Shown here in pieces: positions 35,597-44,405 of a DNA stretch of 55,661 nt (positions are counted from its first letter, which is position 1; each line of letters begins with the position of its first letter). Origin of the DNA: an uncultured Pseudomonadota bacterium (GTDB lineage: Bacteria; Pseudomonadota; Alphaproteobacteria; RF32; CAG-239); contig CASFJS010000007.1 of NCBI GenBank assembly GCA_949295085.1, positions 1-55,661 on the forward strand, written 5' to 3'. The notes beneath the pieces are model-generated. The model saw nothing but the letters and a program-made list of their open reading frames with translations. It was not told the origin of the DNA and searched no databases. The position numbers and the translations under genes were made by a program.

Positions 35597-36436
35597 CTAC
35601 TCAATCTTGTCTAAGGCTGTCGGTATTTCTTCTATCGGACAGTGTGCCAAAAGCGGCCAGCTGTCGGATAATTTACTCCGCCAATTGGCAAGATTGCCGA
35701 ATTTTTTTTCATATTTGTAATCCCATCCGTAATTGACAAGAATCATCTCCCGCCAGAGCGCGCTGTCATAGCTTTGAATCAGCCTTTGCGCCTCAGGACA
35801 GGCTTTACAAGAATGAAAATAATACCACAGTAACCCATTGCTGTTGTTCCGGATATCCCGTTGCACCAACGCACATTGCGCCTCATCATCCGGCAAACGG
35901 TTATAGTGCAGGTAGCGGTAGACGGCATCTTCGGGAGCCGATGTCAAAAACTCAATTTCGGCACGCCCCTCCCACACGTAAGGATAAGCCATAATTTTGG
36001 CTTTATCCCCTTGTCTGAGCCATTCAAGCTGCTGTGTTTCGGATACCGGTTCGGAACGATCGGCGGAATAACACATCCAAAAACTCTGGCGGCAGCCATA
36101 GTCTTTTTCGTTATCTCTGTCACCGAAAAGCGATGCTCCCAACCAGCCCTTAAGAGCCTGTCCGGCGGCAAAATCATCTTCCGGCGTCGGACGCGGTAAA
36201 AGATTTTTGTCAGACAGAATCTCGGCGGCACTTTTTTCCCAGATATTGCCATAGATATAACTCTGCAACGCAATCAAGTATTCATCCGGATTGCGAGCCA
36301 GCATTTGCTGGGCCTGTGATGTTTTAAAACCATACCACAAAACATATTCTCTTTTGTCTTCCGGATGGCCACAACTTAGCAATTTCACTTCCCCAAAAGC
36401 ATCTTTCAGGAGAGGTAGTTTTGTTGTCTTTTTCAT
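35597..36436 (-). CDS. Conserved-looking hypothetical protein
   Basis: A soluble protein of 279 residues rich in Trp, Tyr and charged residues (EYVLWYGFKTSQAQQMLARN, SKLSDSWPLLAHCPIEEIPT). There is no signal peptide or membrane segment and I recognise no family. The ATG at 36436 has no strong Shine-Dalgarno site. A GTG-started extension to 36490 would run through the dyad at 36464-36496 and is less likely. Codon use and composition look native. It is probably monocistronic, upstream of ybaK by 88 nt. Confidence 0.72.
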   Translation of the reverse strand: MKKTTKLPLLKDAFGEVKLLSCGHPEDKREYVLWYGFKTSQAQQMLARNPDEYLIALQSYIYGNIWEKSAAEILSDKNLLPRPTPEDDFAAGQALKGWLGASLFGDRDNEKDYGCRQSFWMCYSADRSEPVSETQQLEWLRQGDKAKIMAYPYVWEGRAEIEFLTSAPEDAVYRYLHYNRLPDDEAQCALVQRDIRNNSNGLLWYYFHSCKACPEAQRLIQSYDSALWREMILVNYGWDYKYEKKFGNLANWRSKLSDSWPLLAHCPIEEIPTALDKIE

Positions 36437-36463
36437 AATAAATTTATTTAATATACAAAAAAT

Positions 36464-36496
36464 AGTTGATTGTGTCTCAGTAAAGCACAATCAACT
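36464..36496. promoter_or_regulatory. Perfect 11-bp inverted repeat upstream of a hypothetical gene
   Basis: AGTTGATTGTG (36464-36474), 11-nt spacer, CACAATCAACT (36486-36496), in the gap between the hypothetical gene start and the P1B ATPase stop. Size and spacing fit an operator for a dimeric regulator or a transcript hairpin. Confidence 0.45.
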
Positions 36497-36542
36497 TTGT
36501 TGTCAACCGTTTTTTGTCTAATATAGTATAAAGACGACTTTT

Positions 36543-38396
36543 TTAACATTTTTTGTGCAGGCGCAACGCGCGGACAGCATTCAAAATGGCCAGAACCGAC
36601 ACGCCGACATCGGCAAACACCGCCGCCCAGACAGAGGCAAAACCGGCGGCGCCAAGGCCTAAAACCAAAAGCTTGACACCAATGGCAAAAACAATGTTTT
36701 GGTTGGCAATGCGAACCGTCCGACGGGATATGCGAATCGCCGAAGCCAGACGCGACGGCTCGTCAGTCATAATCACGACATCGGCCGCCTCAATCGCCGC
36801 GTCGGAGCCGATACCGCCCATAGCCACGCCGATATCCGCGCGCGCCAAGACCGGTGCGTCGTTAATGCCGTCGCCGACAAACAGCAGTTTGCCGGCGGGG
36901 GATTGTTCGCCCAGCAATTGTTCCAGAGCCGCCACTTTGCCGGCCGGCAGTAATCCGGCATGAACCTCGTCAACTCCCAGGCGGCGGGCGACATCCTCGG
37001 CCACGGCGGCGCGATCGCCGGTTAGCATAACCGTGCGACGGACACCCAAATCCTTGAGCGCGGAGATGGCCGCGGCGGCGTCTTTCCTCACCTCGTCGGC
37101 AACAATAATGCAACCGGCATATTTTTTATCCGCAACGACATAAATAACGGTTCCGGCGATATCGGCCGGCACCTGTTTGATGCCGAATTTTTGCAACAGG
37201 GCGGCATTACCCGCAGCGGCTGCCACGCCATCAATTTCGGCGGTGATACCGGTGCCGAAAAGCTCTTTGACTTTGGCGACCTTGGTTAAATCAAGCTTTT
37301 TGCCATAGGCCTGTTTGATTGACTCGGCTATCGGGTGATGCGAATAGGCCTCAATATGCGCGGCAAGCCTGAGCAGCCGTGCGGCAGACATCCCTTGCGG
37401 CCGAACCTCGGCCACGGCAAAACATCCTTTGGTCAGGGTGCCGGTTTTGTCAAAAACCACGGTTTCGGTATGCGACAAGGCCTCAAGATAGTTGCTGCCC
37501 TTGACCAAAATGCCGCATTTTGACGCTGCGCCGATGCCGCCAAAAAAGCTCAGCGGAATCGAGATTACCAACGCGCAGGGGCAGGATATGACCAAAAAGG
37601 TTATGGCGCGGTAGCCCCAATCGCTCAACAAAGCATCCGGCAACAGCAAAGGCGGCAAAAAGGCCAAAAACACGGCGACGATGACCACTGTCGGCGTATA
37701 CCAACGGGCAAAGCGGGTGATGAAATTTTCTACCGCTGATTTTTGCGAGCCGGCGTTCTCGACCAGCTCCAGAATCTTGGCAACTGTCGAATCGGTAAAT
37801 TCTTTGGTGGTTTTAATCTGTAAAACGCCGTCTAAATTGACACAACCGCTGATGACTTCATCGCCGGCGGCAACATCACGCGGCAGCGCTTCGCCGGTCA
37901 GGGCGGCGGTGTTGAGCGCCGAGGCGCCTTGGGTGACCACACCGTCAAGCGGGATTTTTTCGCCGGGGCGAACCTCAATAACCTCGCCTATGGCAACCTC
38001 CTCGGGGCTGACAACCTGCCATTCGCCGTTGCGACTGACACGGGCGCTGTCGGGGCGAATATCCATCAAGGTGCTGATGGAGCGGCGCGAGCGATTGACG
38101 GCGTATTGCTGGAAAAACTCGCCGACCTGAAAAAACAACATAACCGCCACGGCCTCGGCGTATTCGCCCAAGAAGCACGCGCCGAAAGTGGCCAGCCCCA
38201 TTAAAAAGTTTTCGTCAAAAATCTGACCGCGGCAAATGTTACGCAGAGCTTTGATGATAATCGGCAGGCCGACAATCAGATAAGCGGCCGCCAACATCAG
38301 CAGGCCGACGAGCCGCGGCAACGGCAGCCACGAGGCGGCAAACAAAATGCCGGCAATAATTATCTGCCACAGATGTTTTTTGAGTTTTTTGGTCAT
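36543..38396 (-). CDS. zntA: P1B-type heavy-metal ATPase (Zn/Cd/Pb exporter) lacking an N-terminal HMA domain
   Basis: A 617-residue efflux ATPase. Landmarks are the actuator motif LTGEALP, the membrane metal site SCPCALV (near 275), the phosphorylated Asp in DKTGTLT (near 315), the HP motif SHHPIAE and GDGINDAP (near 510). The CPC motif and overall pattern fit the P1B-2 group. There is no fused metal-binding domain; a separate HMA protein is encoded 31 nt upstream in the same operon. The ATG at 38396 has GGAAAGGG upstream. Confidence 0.93.
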   Translation of the reverse strand: MTKKLKKHLWQIIIAGILFAASWLPLPRLVGLLMLAAAYLIVGLPIIIKALRNICRGQIFDENFLMGLATFGACFLGEYAEAVAVMLFFQVGEFFQQYAVNRSRRSISTLMDIRPDSARVSRNGEWQVVSPEEVAIGEVIEVRPGEKIPLDGVVTQGASALNTAALTGEALPRDVAAGDEVISGCVNLDGVLQIKTTKEFTDSTVAKILELVENAGSQKSAVENFITRFARWYTPTVVIVAVFLAFLPPLLLPDALLSDWGYRAITFLVISCPCALVISIPLSFFGGIGAASKCGILVKGSNYLEALSHTETVVFDKTGTLTKGCFAVAEVRPQGMSAARLLRLAAHIEAYSHHPIAESIKQAYGKKLDLTKVAKVKELFGTGITAEIDGVAAAAGNAALLQKFGIKQVPADIAGTVIYVVADKKYAGCIIVADEVRKDAAAAISALKDLGVRRTVMLTGDRAAVAEDVARRLGVDEVHAGLLPAGKVAALEQLLGEQSPAGKLLFVGDGINDAPVLARADIGVAMGGIGSDAAIEAADVVIMTDEPSRLASAIRISRRTVRIANQNIVFAIGVKLLVLGLGAAGFASVWAAVFADVGVSVLAILNAVRALRLHKKC

Positions 38397-38427
38397 GAGG
38401 CACCCTTTCCGCAATGTTTGTATCCGG

Positions 38428-38643
38428 TTAGCGAACCAGCTCGCAGTCCGGTTCGATTTTGGCGATTACTTTTTCAATCTCGGCCAATATTTTTTCAATG
38501 TCCGCGGAGGTTTCGACCATCAGCCGCTGAGTCATAAAATTGACGCTAGCGTTTTCGATCCCCTCAATGGCTTTGATGGCGGTCTCAAGCTTGGCGGCGC
38601 AGTTGGCGCAATCAAGATTTTCCAGCTGATAAAACTTTTTCAT
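38428..38643 (-). CDS. Stand-alone heavy-metal-associated (HMA) domain protein
   Basis: A 71-residue ferredoxin-fold metal-binding protein with the motif LDCANCAAKLE (CxxC) and the beta-alpha-beta pattern of the N-terminal domain of ZntA/CadA. It sits immediately before the ATPase that lacks this domain, so it probably supplies metal to the pump. GGAG lies 6 nt before the ATG. The promoter and an inverted repeat lie just upstream. Confidence 0.92.
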   Translation of the reverse strand: MKKFYQLENLDCANCAAKLETAIKAIEGIENASVNFMTQRLMVETSADIEKILAEIEKVIAKIEPDCELVR

Positions 38644-38660
38644 CTTACGCTCCTTAAATG

Positions 38661-38713
38661 ATTAAACGATTAAATATATGTTTAATTGTATAATGTGAAT
38701 GACATTTTGTCAA
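38661..38713 (-). promoter_or_regulatory. Promoter and probable ArsR-family operator of hma-zntA
   Basis: On the minus strand TTGACA (38713-38708), 17 nt, TACAAT (38690-38685), a near-consensus promoter. ATTAAAC (38661-38667) and GTTTAAT (38680-38686) form a 7-bp inverted repeat with a 12-nt spacer that overlaps the -10/+1 region, the usual place for an ArsR/SmtB repressor. The regulator at 39513 is the natural candidate. Confidence 0.7.
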
Positions 38714-39525
38714 GAGCGAAAAAATCATTTTTTAAAGCTGTCTTATCGGCTGCAAGTTGGGCTTTTAATGAACGCTATAAAGGCTTTATCGTTTTTAACT
38801 CCAACCAGATAAAATCCGTCTATAACCGCGGGACGTTTGACGCGAGCAATGATAATATTTATTATCAGGGGCAGATTGCCGATAAGGTTAAAGAAATATT
38901 TCAGCCGGCATTTTCTGATGTTGAAAAGTTTGCAGAGACATTGAAAAAAGCCATCAGAGGTGAACTGAAGCCGCAGACGATGTTACAGGTTTCTTCATCG
39001 ACACCGGAAGTTTATAAAAGTTTGGGCGTTGAAGATAAGGCTCTTAATTTACCGCAGAATGTTCTAAGAAAAATAAATATCGGCAAGCATAATGTTCCGC
39101 TTTCGGTAATTGAGAATTTGCCCGAGTTTATTGCAAACCCGCTTGTTGTTCTCGATTCTAAAACAGAAGCAGGAAGTTTTGTCTCAGTTTTGGATGCTAC
39201 TGATGCAAACGGCGATACTGTTGTAGCGGTTATTAAGCCAACAGACAGGAATTATAATGTCATACCGAGTGTATATGGTAAAAAAGAGATAGAAAATTTA
39301 ATCAAGAGCAGTAATGTTCGATATGTTAATGACATAGAAAAACCCGCGACAGCCTCTATAGACCTTTCCTCGCTCCAATTGCGAGGGGGTGATAGCGCCC
39401 GCGGGAACAGTGACAATATACTCCAAAAATCTGATATTGTCAAGACGGCATATCAAAATAACGAAGCACCCAAAGGGGCGTATATGAAAAATCTTGACTA
39501 CAATGGTATTATTTACCTGCGGCAA
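38714..39525 (+). pseudogene. Internal fragment of a phage/conjugative polyvalent (MuF-like) protein
   Basis: The plus-strand frame from ~38,737 to ~39,525 encodes recognisable blocks of large polyvalent proteins: GFIVFNSNQIKSVYNRGTFD, LNLPQNVLRKINIGKHNVP, SVYGKKEIENLI, SDNILQKSDIVK and APKGAYMKNLDYNGIIYLRQ. In intact relatives I recall, the last block is followed by a metalloprotease-like H-E-x-x-H segment, which is missing here. The frame then runs on antisense into arsR. The only upstream start is a TTG inside the hma promoter. Both ends are therefore artificial, and this is an inserted dead fragment. It may carry part of a toxin-associated MuF C-terminal module. Confidence 0.65.
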
Positions 39526-39881
39526 GTGGGGCAACTAATGTCTAAGATATCATCAACGGCGCGGTGCACCAGAGTGGCCTCGGCGGCGGAAGACAGCTTG
39601 TAATACATCTCTTTGCCGGCGCGGCGGTTTTCCAGAAAACCGGCTTGTTTGAGCAGGCGCAGATGATGCGACACCGCCGGCGCGCTCATCCCCACCGCCA
39701 CGGCGATATTGTTGACGCAGGTTTCATGATGACACAGCAGCCACAAAATTTTGAGCCTTGAGGTATCGCTGATGAGCTGAAAAGTTTCGGCAGCACGGGC
39801 AAAAATCCGGTCAGCCGGCATGGCGCGCAAATCGTCGGCGCTCAATTCATCATGCTGATGCAGGTGCGGATGTTCGGTCAT
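39513..39881 (-). CDS. ArsR/SmtB-family metal-responsive repressor
   Basis: A 122-residue winged-helix repressor. The N terminus is His-rich (HPHLHQHDE). The DNA-binding core is SDTSRLKILWLL, CVNNIAVAVGMSAPAVSHHL and RLLKQAGFLENRRAGKEMYY. Candidate metal ligands are the Cys in HHETCV and the C-terminal pair SCPTC. The last residues (TCRR) may derive from the insertion junction with the phage fragment. Probable regulator of hma-zntA; the inserted fragment now separates them by about 0.8 kb. Confidence 0.9.
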   Translation of the reverse strand: MTEHPHLHQHDELSADDLRAMPADRIFARAAETFQLISDTSRLKILWLLCHHETCVNNIAVAVGMSAPAVSHHLRLLKQAGFLENRRAGKEMYYKLSSAAEATLVHRAVDDILDISCPTCRR

Positions 39882-39929
39882 AATTGCCTCCTCGTTTTTT
39901 TAGTATAAATCCGCCGGCGTTAAAAAAAT

Positions 39930-40394
39930 CTAAACGAGGCCGCCCTGCTCCAAACGTAAAAGATATTCTTTGATGTTCAATCCGCCGGCATAACCGGTCA
40001 GGCGGCCGGATTTGCCGATAACACGGTGACAGGGAATAATGATGGCTATCGGGTTGACATGGTTGGCCATGCCGACGGCGCGGCAGGCTTTAGGGGCGTC
40101 TATCTGACGGGCGATGTCGCCATAGCTGCGGGTTTGGCCGTAAGGAATCGTGCGCAGTGCCTGCCAAACCTTTTGTTGAAAAGGTGTGCCGCGCGGCGCC
40201 AAAGGCAAATCAAATGTGCGACGGTTGCCGGCAAAATATTCATTAAGCTGGCCGGCGGCCTTGGCCAACAGCGGGGTTTGCCTGTCGATACAACCGGCGG
40301 GCAGATAATCGGCAAAGGCGACATGAGTCAGAGCACCGCCCTCCTCGGCCAAAAGCAAAGAAATAACCGGAAAAGAATAAATATGGGCAAACAT
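39930..40394 (-). CDS. ogt: Methylated-DNA--[protein]-cysteine S-methyltransferase
   Basis: A 154-residue suicide DNA-repair protein that removes O6-alkyl groups from guanine. The acceptor cysteine lies in [20 protein letters not shown] (near residue 119), and [19 protein letters not shown] is the classic active-site block. The helix-turn-helix is in [20 protein letters not shown] with SYGDIA. AAGGAG precedes the ATG. It has no Ada-type N-terminal domain, so it is the Ogt form. Confidence 0.95.
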   Translation of the reverse strand: MFAHIYSFPVISLLLAEEGGALTHVAFADYLPAGCIDRQTPLLAKAAGQLNEYFAGNRRTFDLPLAPRGTPFQQKVWQALRTIPYGQTRSYGDIARQIDAPKACRAVGMANHVNPIAIIIPCHRVIGKSGRLTGYAGGLNIKEYLLRLEQGGLV

Positions 40395-40553
40395 CTGTCA
40401 AACTCCTTATTACGGCGCTTGATTATGAACAAACGGCAAAAAATGTCAACTCCAAACAGCTGTGATAACGGCGGTTTGGTGAGTGATGAGGCCTTAAAAA
40501 CACAAGCCGGCCGCCAAAGCAACAAAAAAATAGCCCACAGGGTAAAATTATGC

Positions 40554-40582
40554 TGGACAATCTATTTTTTTTGCTCTATAAA
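40554..40582 (+). promoter_or_regulatory. Promoter of tRNA-Phe
   Basis: TGGACA (40554-40559), 17 nt, TATAAA (40577-40582), ending 27 nt before the mature tRNA. GC-rich AAGGGC follows the -10. Confidence 0.6.
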
Positions 40583-40609
40583 GGGCAGGTCTGCTGACGG
40601 ACGGCTATT

Positions 40610-40685
<76 letters not shown>

Positions 40686-40689
40686 TTTC

Positions 40690-40713
40690 AAGGCCTTGGT
40701 TTTCCAAGGCTTT
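40690..40713 (+). terminator. Terminator of tRNA-Phe
   Basis: GCCTTGG (40693-40699), a TTTT loop, CCAAGGC (40704-40710), then TTTT, extended by flanking AA/TT pairs. The 270 nt from here to the next gene hold no convincing ORF. Confidence 0.75.
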
Positions 40714-40955
40714 TGTGTTATCAGCAAAGAACAAATTAAAAACTTAAAAATGCTGTTTTGTGCAACTTTTGCCGAAATCGTTTACATCAAACTTGCACAA
40801 TTTTTGCACAAAATTATTTTTCAAAGAACTTTAGTCTCGGTGGTTTTAAAATTAAGAAAAATTAAAATTTTGTTATTGTTGTTTTCTTGGAAAAATTGAC
40901 CACTCTATAATTGTTCTTTTGATAGTTTTGGGGATGAAAATATCTTTTTGCTTTT

Positions 40956-41981
40956 TTACACAAATCCGGCGTCATTGTGTAAAATATATAACAAATCAGT
41001 TTTGCTCAGTGGTTTTGGATTGTTTTTTAGGCGCTCAATATTCACGCTTTCAACAATTTCATCTAAATTCTGAATTCCAAGATTTTTTATATCCGGTTCT
41101 AATCCGATGGATTTCATTAAATTTGTGAAATAGCTTCTAAAATTATTTTCCGATATCTTAAGAACCTTGATTAAGTCTGTTCGTTCATTAAGGGTTACGA
41201 TGTTGATCTCAAATAATCCAATAATACTCAAAGCAACTGCATGTCCATGCGGTATTCCATATTTTGAGGTTATTTTATAGGATAAAGCGTGAGCCGCGGT
41301 CGTTCTGCTTATATTAATAGCCTTTCCTGCCAAATGAGCAGCTTTTACCATCATTTCATTTGCCTTAGGATTATTTGTGTTAACTGCATCGACGATGTAA
41401 TCCCGACAAATTTCTATGGCCCTTAAGGCATATTTTTTGCTTTCATCTGTTGCTTTTACAGACCAAAAGCTCTCAATTGCCTGACAATAGGCATCTATTG
41501 CCGAACAAGCTTTAAGATATTTTGGCGCATTCTCAACAAATTGGCTATCTGCAATAACAAACTCGGGTAAAATTTTAGGATCATCCAAAGATGTCTTTTT
41601 TCCATCAATATACACTACCGCGAATTGTGTCGCCTGACTTCCTGTGCCGGCAGTAGTCGGAATAGCAATTAAGGGAGTTAATCGCTTGTCATAAAATCTG
41701 AAGGCTTTAGCAAAATCAATAACACTACCACCGCCAAATGCAATTATAAAATCAAAAGATGTTTCTTTAAAATTATCCTGTGCGGTTTTAATTTCTTCCC
41801 TTTTAGGATTTTCTGTTATCTTCTCAAAAAACGTTATATCGGTATGCTGCAGCTCATTATTTATGATATTACCAAAGATATTGTAAATACCGGATTGTGT
41901 GAATACCAGCACCTTATTCTTGGCTATGTTTCTTAAATTTGTAATGCTATTTCTACCGATAAAATCCATATTACTACTCAT
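40956..41981 (-). CDS. Fe-type alcohol dehydrogenase, probable phosphonoacetaldehyde reductase
   Basis: A 341-residue group III alcohol dehydrogenase with NAD(P)-binding FIIAFGGGSVIDFAKAF (near 82), PTTAGTGSQATQF (near 109) and metal-site blocks AIDAYCQAIESFWS and YGIPHGHAVAL (near 244). The position normally filled by His in D-A-x-x-H is Gln. In phosphonate pathways this family reduces phosphonoacetaldehyde to 2-hydroxyethylphosphonate (PhpC-type). It is the last gene of the operon, 4-nt overlapped with phosphonopyruvate decarboxylase, which is strong context for that role. A 10-bp inverted repeat TTTTACACAA/TTGTGTAAAA (40954-40984) spans its stop. Confidence 0.85.
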   Translation of the reverse strand: MSSNMDFIGRNSITNLRNIAKNKVLVFTQSGIYNIFGNIINNELQHTDITFFEKITENPKREEIKTAQDNFKETSFDFIIAFGGGSVIDFAKAFRFYDKRLTPLIAIPTTAGTGSQATQFAVVYIDGKKTSLDDPKILPEFVIADSQFVENAPKYLKACSAIDAYCQAIESFWSVKATDESKKYALRAIEICRDYIVDAVNTNNPKANEMMVKAAHLAGKAINISRTTAAHALSYKITSKYGIPHGHAVALSIIGLFEINIVTLNERTDLIKVLKISENNFRSYFTNLMKSIGLEPDIKNLGIQNLDEIVESVNIERLKNNPKPLSKTDLLYILHNDAGFV

Positions 41982-43075
41982 CCGTTAATAAAACTCATGA
42001 ATGCTTGCTTATTTTCTACAGGTTTTTCTTTGGGACGTCCAAGATCTTTTCTGGAACCGGATTTTACCTTAATCTCTAATAAGCAGGGTTCTGTTAAGTT
42101 ATAAAATTCATTCCAAACATTATTTATTTCATCCAATGTTTGTACTTGATATACATTACTGTAACCGCAGCCTTTGGCAATATTTTCTATATTGGCACTT
42201 CCTATAGCCGTTGGTTGGCCGCCAACGCTATCATGCGCTTCATTATTAAAAATGATATGTTTTAAGTTTGGTAATCCACGAGAAGCGATCACAACATTTG
42301 CTCCCATGTGCATTAAAAATGCACCGTCACCATCAAAACAAAATACTTTGCGCTCAGGTTTATTGAGTGCAATTCCAAAAGCAATCGATGATGCGTGTCC
42401 CATAGAGCCAACAGTCAAGAAGTCTTTTTCATGTGTTTCTCTGTTTTCATATAGCTCGCGTGAAATCATACCTGTTGTTGCTACAACAATATCTCTTTTC
42501 CCCATCAAAGATATGACCTTTTTGATTGCATCTTCTCTAGCTAAGCTATATTTAGGTTCGGTTTTTTCTTTGAGGAATGGCTCAAATGTTCCTTTTTTAA
42601 CAACAAATGCAAAGGGTCTATTCGTTTTTTTCATATATTCAACGGCCGATAATATTTGGGATAAGTCCTCCAAAATTTCATATTTTACTCCCATCGTTTC
42701 AAGTAATGGCAGAGTCAATTTGCCTTGCTTTACGTGTTGTGGTTCATCGTGAACTCCCGGCTCTCCTCGCCACCCAATAATTAACAATGCCGGTATATTA
42801 TAAACCTCATCATCGACTAGAGAAAGGAGTGGATTTACGATATTCCCCAACCCGGAATTTTGCATATAAACTACTGCTGGCTTACCTGTAGCTAAATAAT
42901 GTCCAGCAGCAATAGCCAACGCATTACCTTCATTTGCGGCTATAATGTTTCTGTCTAGTGGTGTGTTATCTGAGACACAAGCACAAAAATCCTTTAATGA
43001 GCTATCTGGAACCCCGCAAAACATATTAATACCGTGTTTTTTGAGGGCTTCATAAAAACTATTTGCGTTCAACAA
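41978..43075 (-). CDS. ppd: Phosphonopyruvate decarboxylase
   Basis: A 365-residue thiamine-diphosphate enzyme that pulls the unfavourable PEP mutase reaction forward by converting phosphonopyruvate to phosphonoacetaldehyde. The N-terminal PYR domain contains [13 protein letters not shown] and the catalytic Glu in [29 protein letters not shown] is a block I know from Ppd. The PP domain has [17 protein letters not shown] (near 248) with the metal Asp/Asn ([13 protein letters not shown]). It overlaps pepM by 17 nt upstream and the dehydrogenase by 4 nt downstream. Confidence 0.93.
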   Translation of the reverse strand: MLNANSFYEALKKHGINMFCGVPDSSLKDFCACVSDNTPLDRNIIAANEGNALAIAAGHYLATGKPAVVYMQNSGLGNIVNPLLSLVDDEVYNIPALLIIGWRGEPGVHDEPQHVKQGKLTLPLLETMGVKYEILEDLSQILSAVEYMKKTNRPFAFVVKKGTFEPFLKEKTEPKYSLAREDAIKKVISLMGKRDIVVATTGMISRELYENRETHEKDFLTVGSMGHASSIAFGIALNKPERKVFCFDGDGAFLMHMGANVVIASRGLPNLKHIIFNNEAHDSVGGQPTAIGSANIENIAKGCGYSNVYQVQTLDEINNVWNEFYNLTEPCLLEIKVKSGSRKDLGRPKEKPVENKQAFMSFING

Positions 43076-44387
43076 CTTTTCCTCCCGGGATAAGGTTTAT
43101 GATTTCACGGATGGACATGCAGTATTCCTCCGAAGCCTCTTTTGCTCTATGATTTGTTAAAATCGATTTTGCTACATTTACCATTGCCGGATAGGCTGCC
43201 CGCAACAGTTGGTTGGCATAAATAACCACGTTGATGTTGTTTTCTATCAATTCTTCTTCTGTAACATAAGCATACGATGAAGGAACAACAACCAATGGTT
43301 TGCGGTTTGGTAATTGATTGTACAAATGTGTAAATTCTTTAATTTCATCAAATACTTTAGAACGAGAGTGAATCATAATGCCATCAGCCCCTGCTTCCAA
43401 ATATGCTTTTGCTCTGGTAATAGCGTCTTCCATACCTTGCTCAAGAATTAAGCTTTCAATACGTGCTATAATCATGAAGTTTTCTGTTACTTGGTTTGCT
43501 TTACCTGAAGCAATCTTATCACAGAAATCTTCTATATTATCTTGCTGTTGCTTAACTTCTGTTCCAAACAATGAGTTTTTCTTTAAACCAATCTTATCTT
43601 CAATAATGATTGCTGAAACGCCTAAACGTTCCAACTCACGAACAGTAAATACAAAATGTTCTGCAGGACCACCACTATCACCATCATAGATAATTGGTTT
43701 AGTTGTAACATCTAAGATTTCACTTAAGGCCGCAATACGAGTTGATGCATCTAAGAAACCGTTATCTGGTTTAGCTTTTGCCGTTGCTTGGGTTAATGAG
43801 GAAATCCAAAGAGCATCAAACTCTTCTTTCTTTCCATTATTATCAACCTGTGTCTGTTCCACAATAAGACCGCTCAACCCATTATGCGCCTCCATAACAC
43901 GAACAATATCCTTGGAATTTAAAAGACGACGCAATCTTGCCGAACGAATTTCCGGTGTTGTACCAATTTCTTTCAAAACTTTATTAAGTTGTGTAGATGA
44001 AATTCCTTGAGTATAAGGGACATCAATAACCTGACCTCCCCAAGTTGCCATTATATCAACAACTCTTTGACGTGTCTGAGCTTGAACTCCCATCTTCCAA
44101 TCATCGCCATGAATAACAAAATCTGGTTTTTCTTTTTCCAAATTTGGTACATAATCCAATGTTTCTTGAGGTATTACCCTGGACACACCTTTAACATTTT
44201 CAATTACAATCTTGCGCTGTTCATAAGACATATAGGGAAGTCTCTTATAACTGGCAATCGCTTTGTCCGTTAGCAAACCTACTACAACTTCACCATTTTC
44301 ACCGGCATATTTGCGGGCTTGTTCGATAATATTCAGGTGTCCCGGATGAAGTAAATCGGCGCTCATTCCTACATATACTCTATGCAT
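43059..44387 (-). CDS. pepM: Bifunctional cytidylyltransferase / phosphoenolpyruvate phosphomutase
   Basis: A 442-residue fusion. Residues 1-~135 are an HxGH nucleotidyltransferase ([20 protein letters not shown], later QGISSTQL) of the CTP:phosphoethanolamine/glycerol-phosphate class. Residues ~160-442 are PEP mutase: [24 protein letters not shown], and the defining EDKxxxxxNS motif as [10 protein letters not shown] (near 264), which separates PepM from isocitrate-lyase relatives. PepM makes the C-P bond (PEP to phosphonopyruvate). The N-terminal domain would make the CMP-activated form of the final phosphonate. GC content looks higher than in the neighbouring glycan genes. It sits 18 nt after the pyruvyl-transferase fusion. 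Confidence 0.95.
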   Translation of the reverse strand: MHRVYVGMSADLLHPGHLNIIEQARKYAGENGEVVVGLLTDKAIASYKRLPYMSYEQRKIVIENVKGVSRVIPQETLDYVPNLEKEKPDFVIHGDDWKMGVQAQTRQRVVDIMATWGGQVIDVPYTQGISSTQLNKVLKEIGTTPEIRSARLRRLLNSKDIVRVMEAHNGLSGLIVEQTQVDNNGKKEEFDALWISSLTQATAKAKPDNGFLDASTRIAALSEILDVTTKPIIYDGDSGGPAEHFVFTVRELERLGVSAIIIEDKIGLKKNSLFGTEVKQQQDNIEDFCDKIASGKANQVTENFMIIARIESLILEQGMEDAITRAKAYLEAGADGIMIHSRSKVFDEIKEFTHLYNQLPNRKPLVVVPSSYAYVTEEELIENNINVVIYANQLLRAAYPAMVNVAKSILTNHRAKEASEEYCMSIREIINLIPGGKVVERK

Positions 44388-44405
44388 GGGTATTCTCCTT
44401 TTTTA

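Noticed and set aside
38686..39603. Intact 305-residue plus-strand gene
   Set aside because: The only start is a TTG inside the hma-zntA promoter, there is no ribosome site, and the last codons are antisense to arsR. Recognisable homology covers only the middle.
40696..40899. 67-residue ORF between tRNA-Phe and the dehydrogenase
   Set aside because: It starts inside the tRNA terminator stem, has low-complexity AT-rich content and no ribosome site.
40954..40984. TTTTACACAA/TTGTGTAAAA hairpin as the operon terminator
   Set aside because: It has no T-run in the direction of the operon and overlaps the stop codon. It is mentioned under the dehydrogenase rather than called a terminator.
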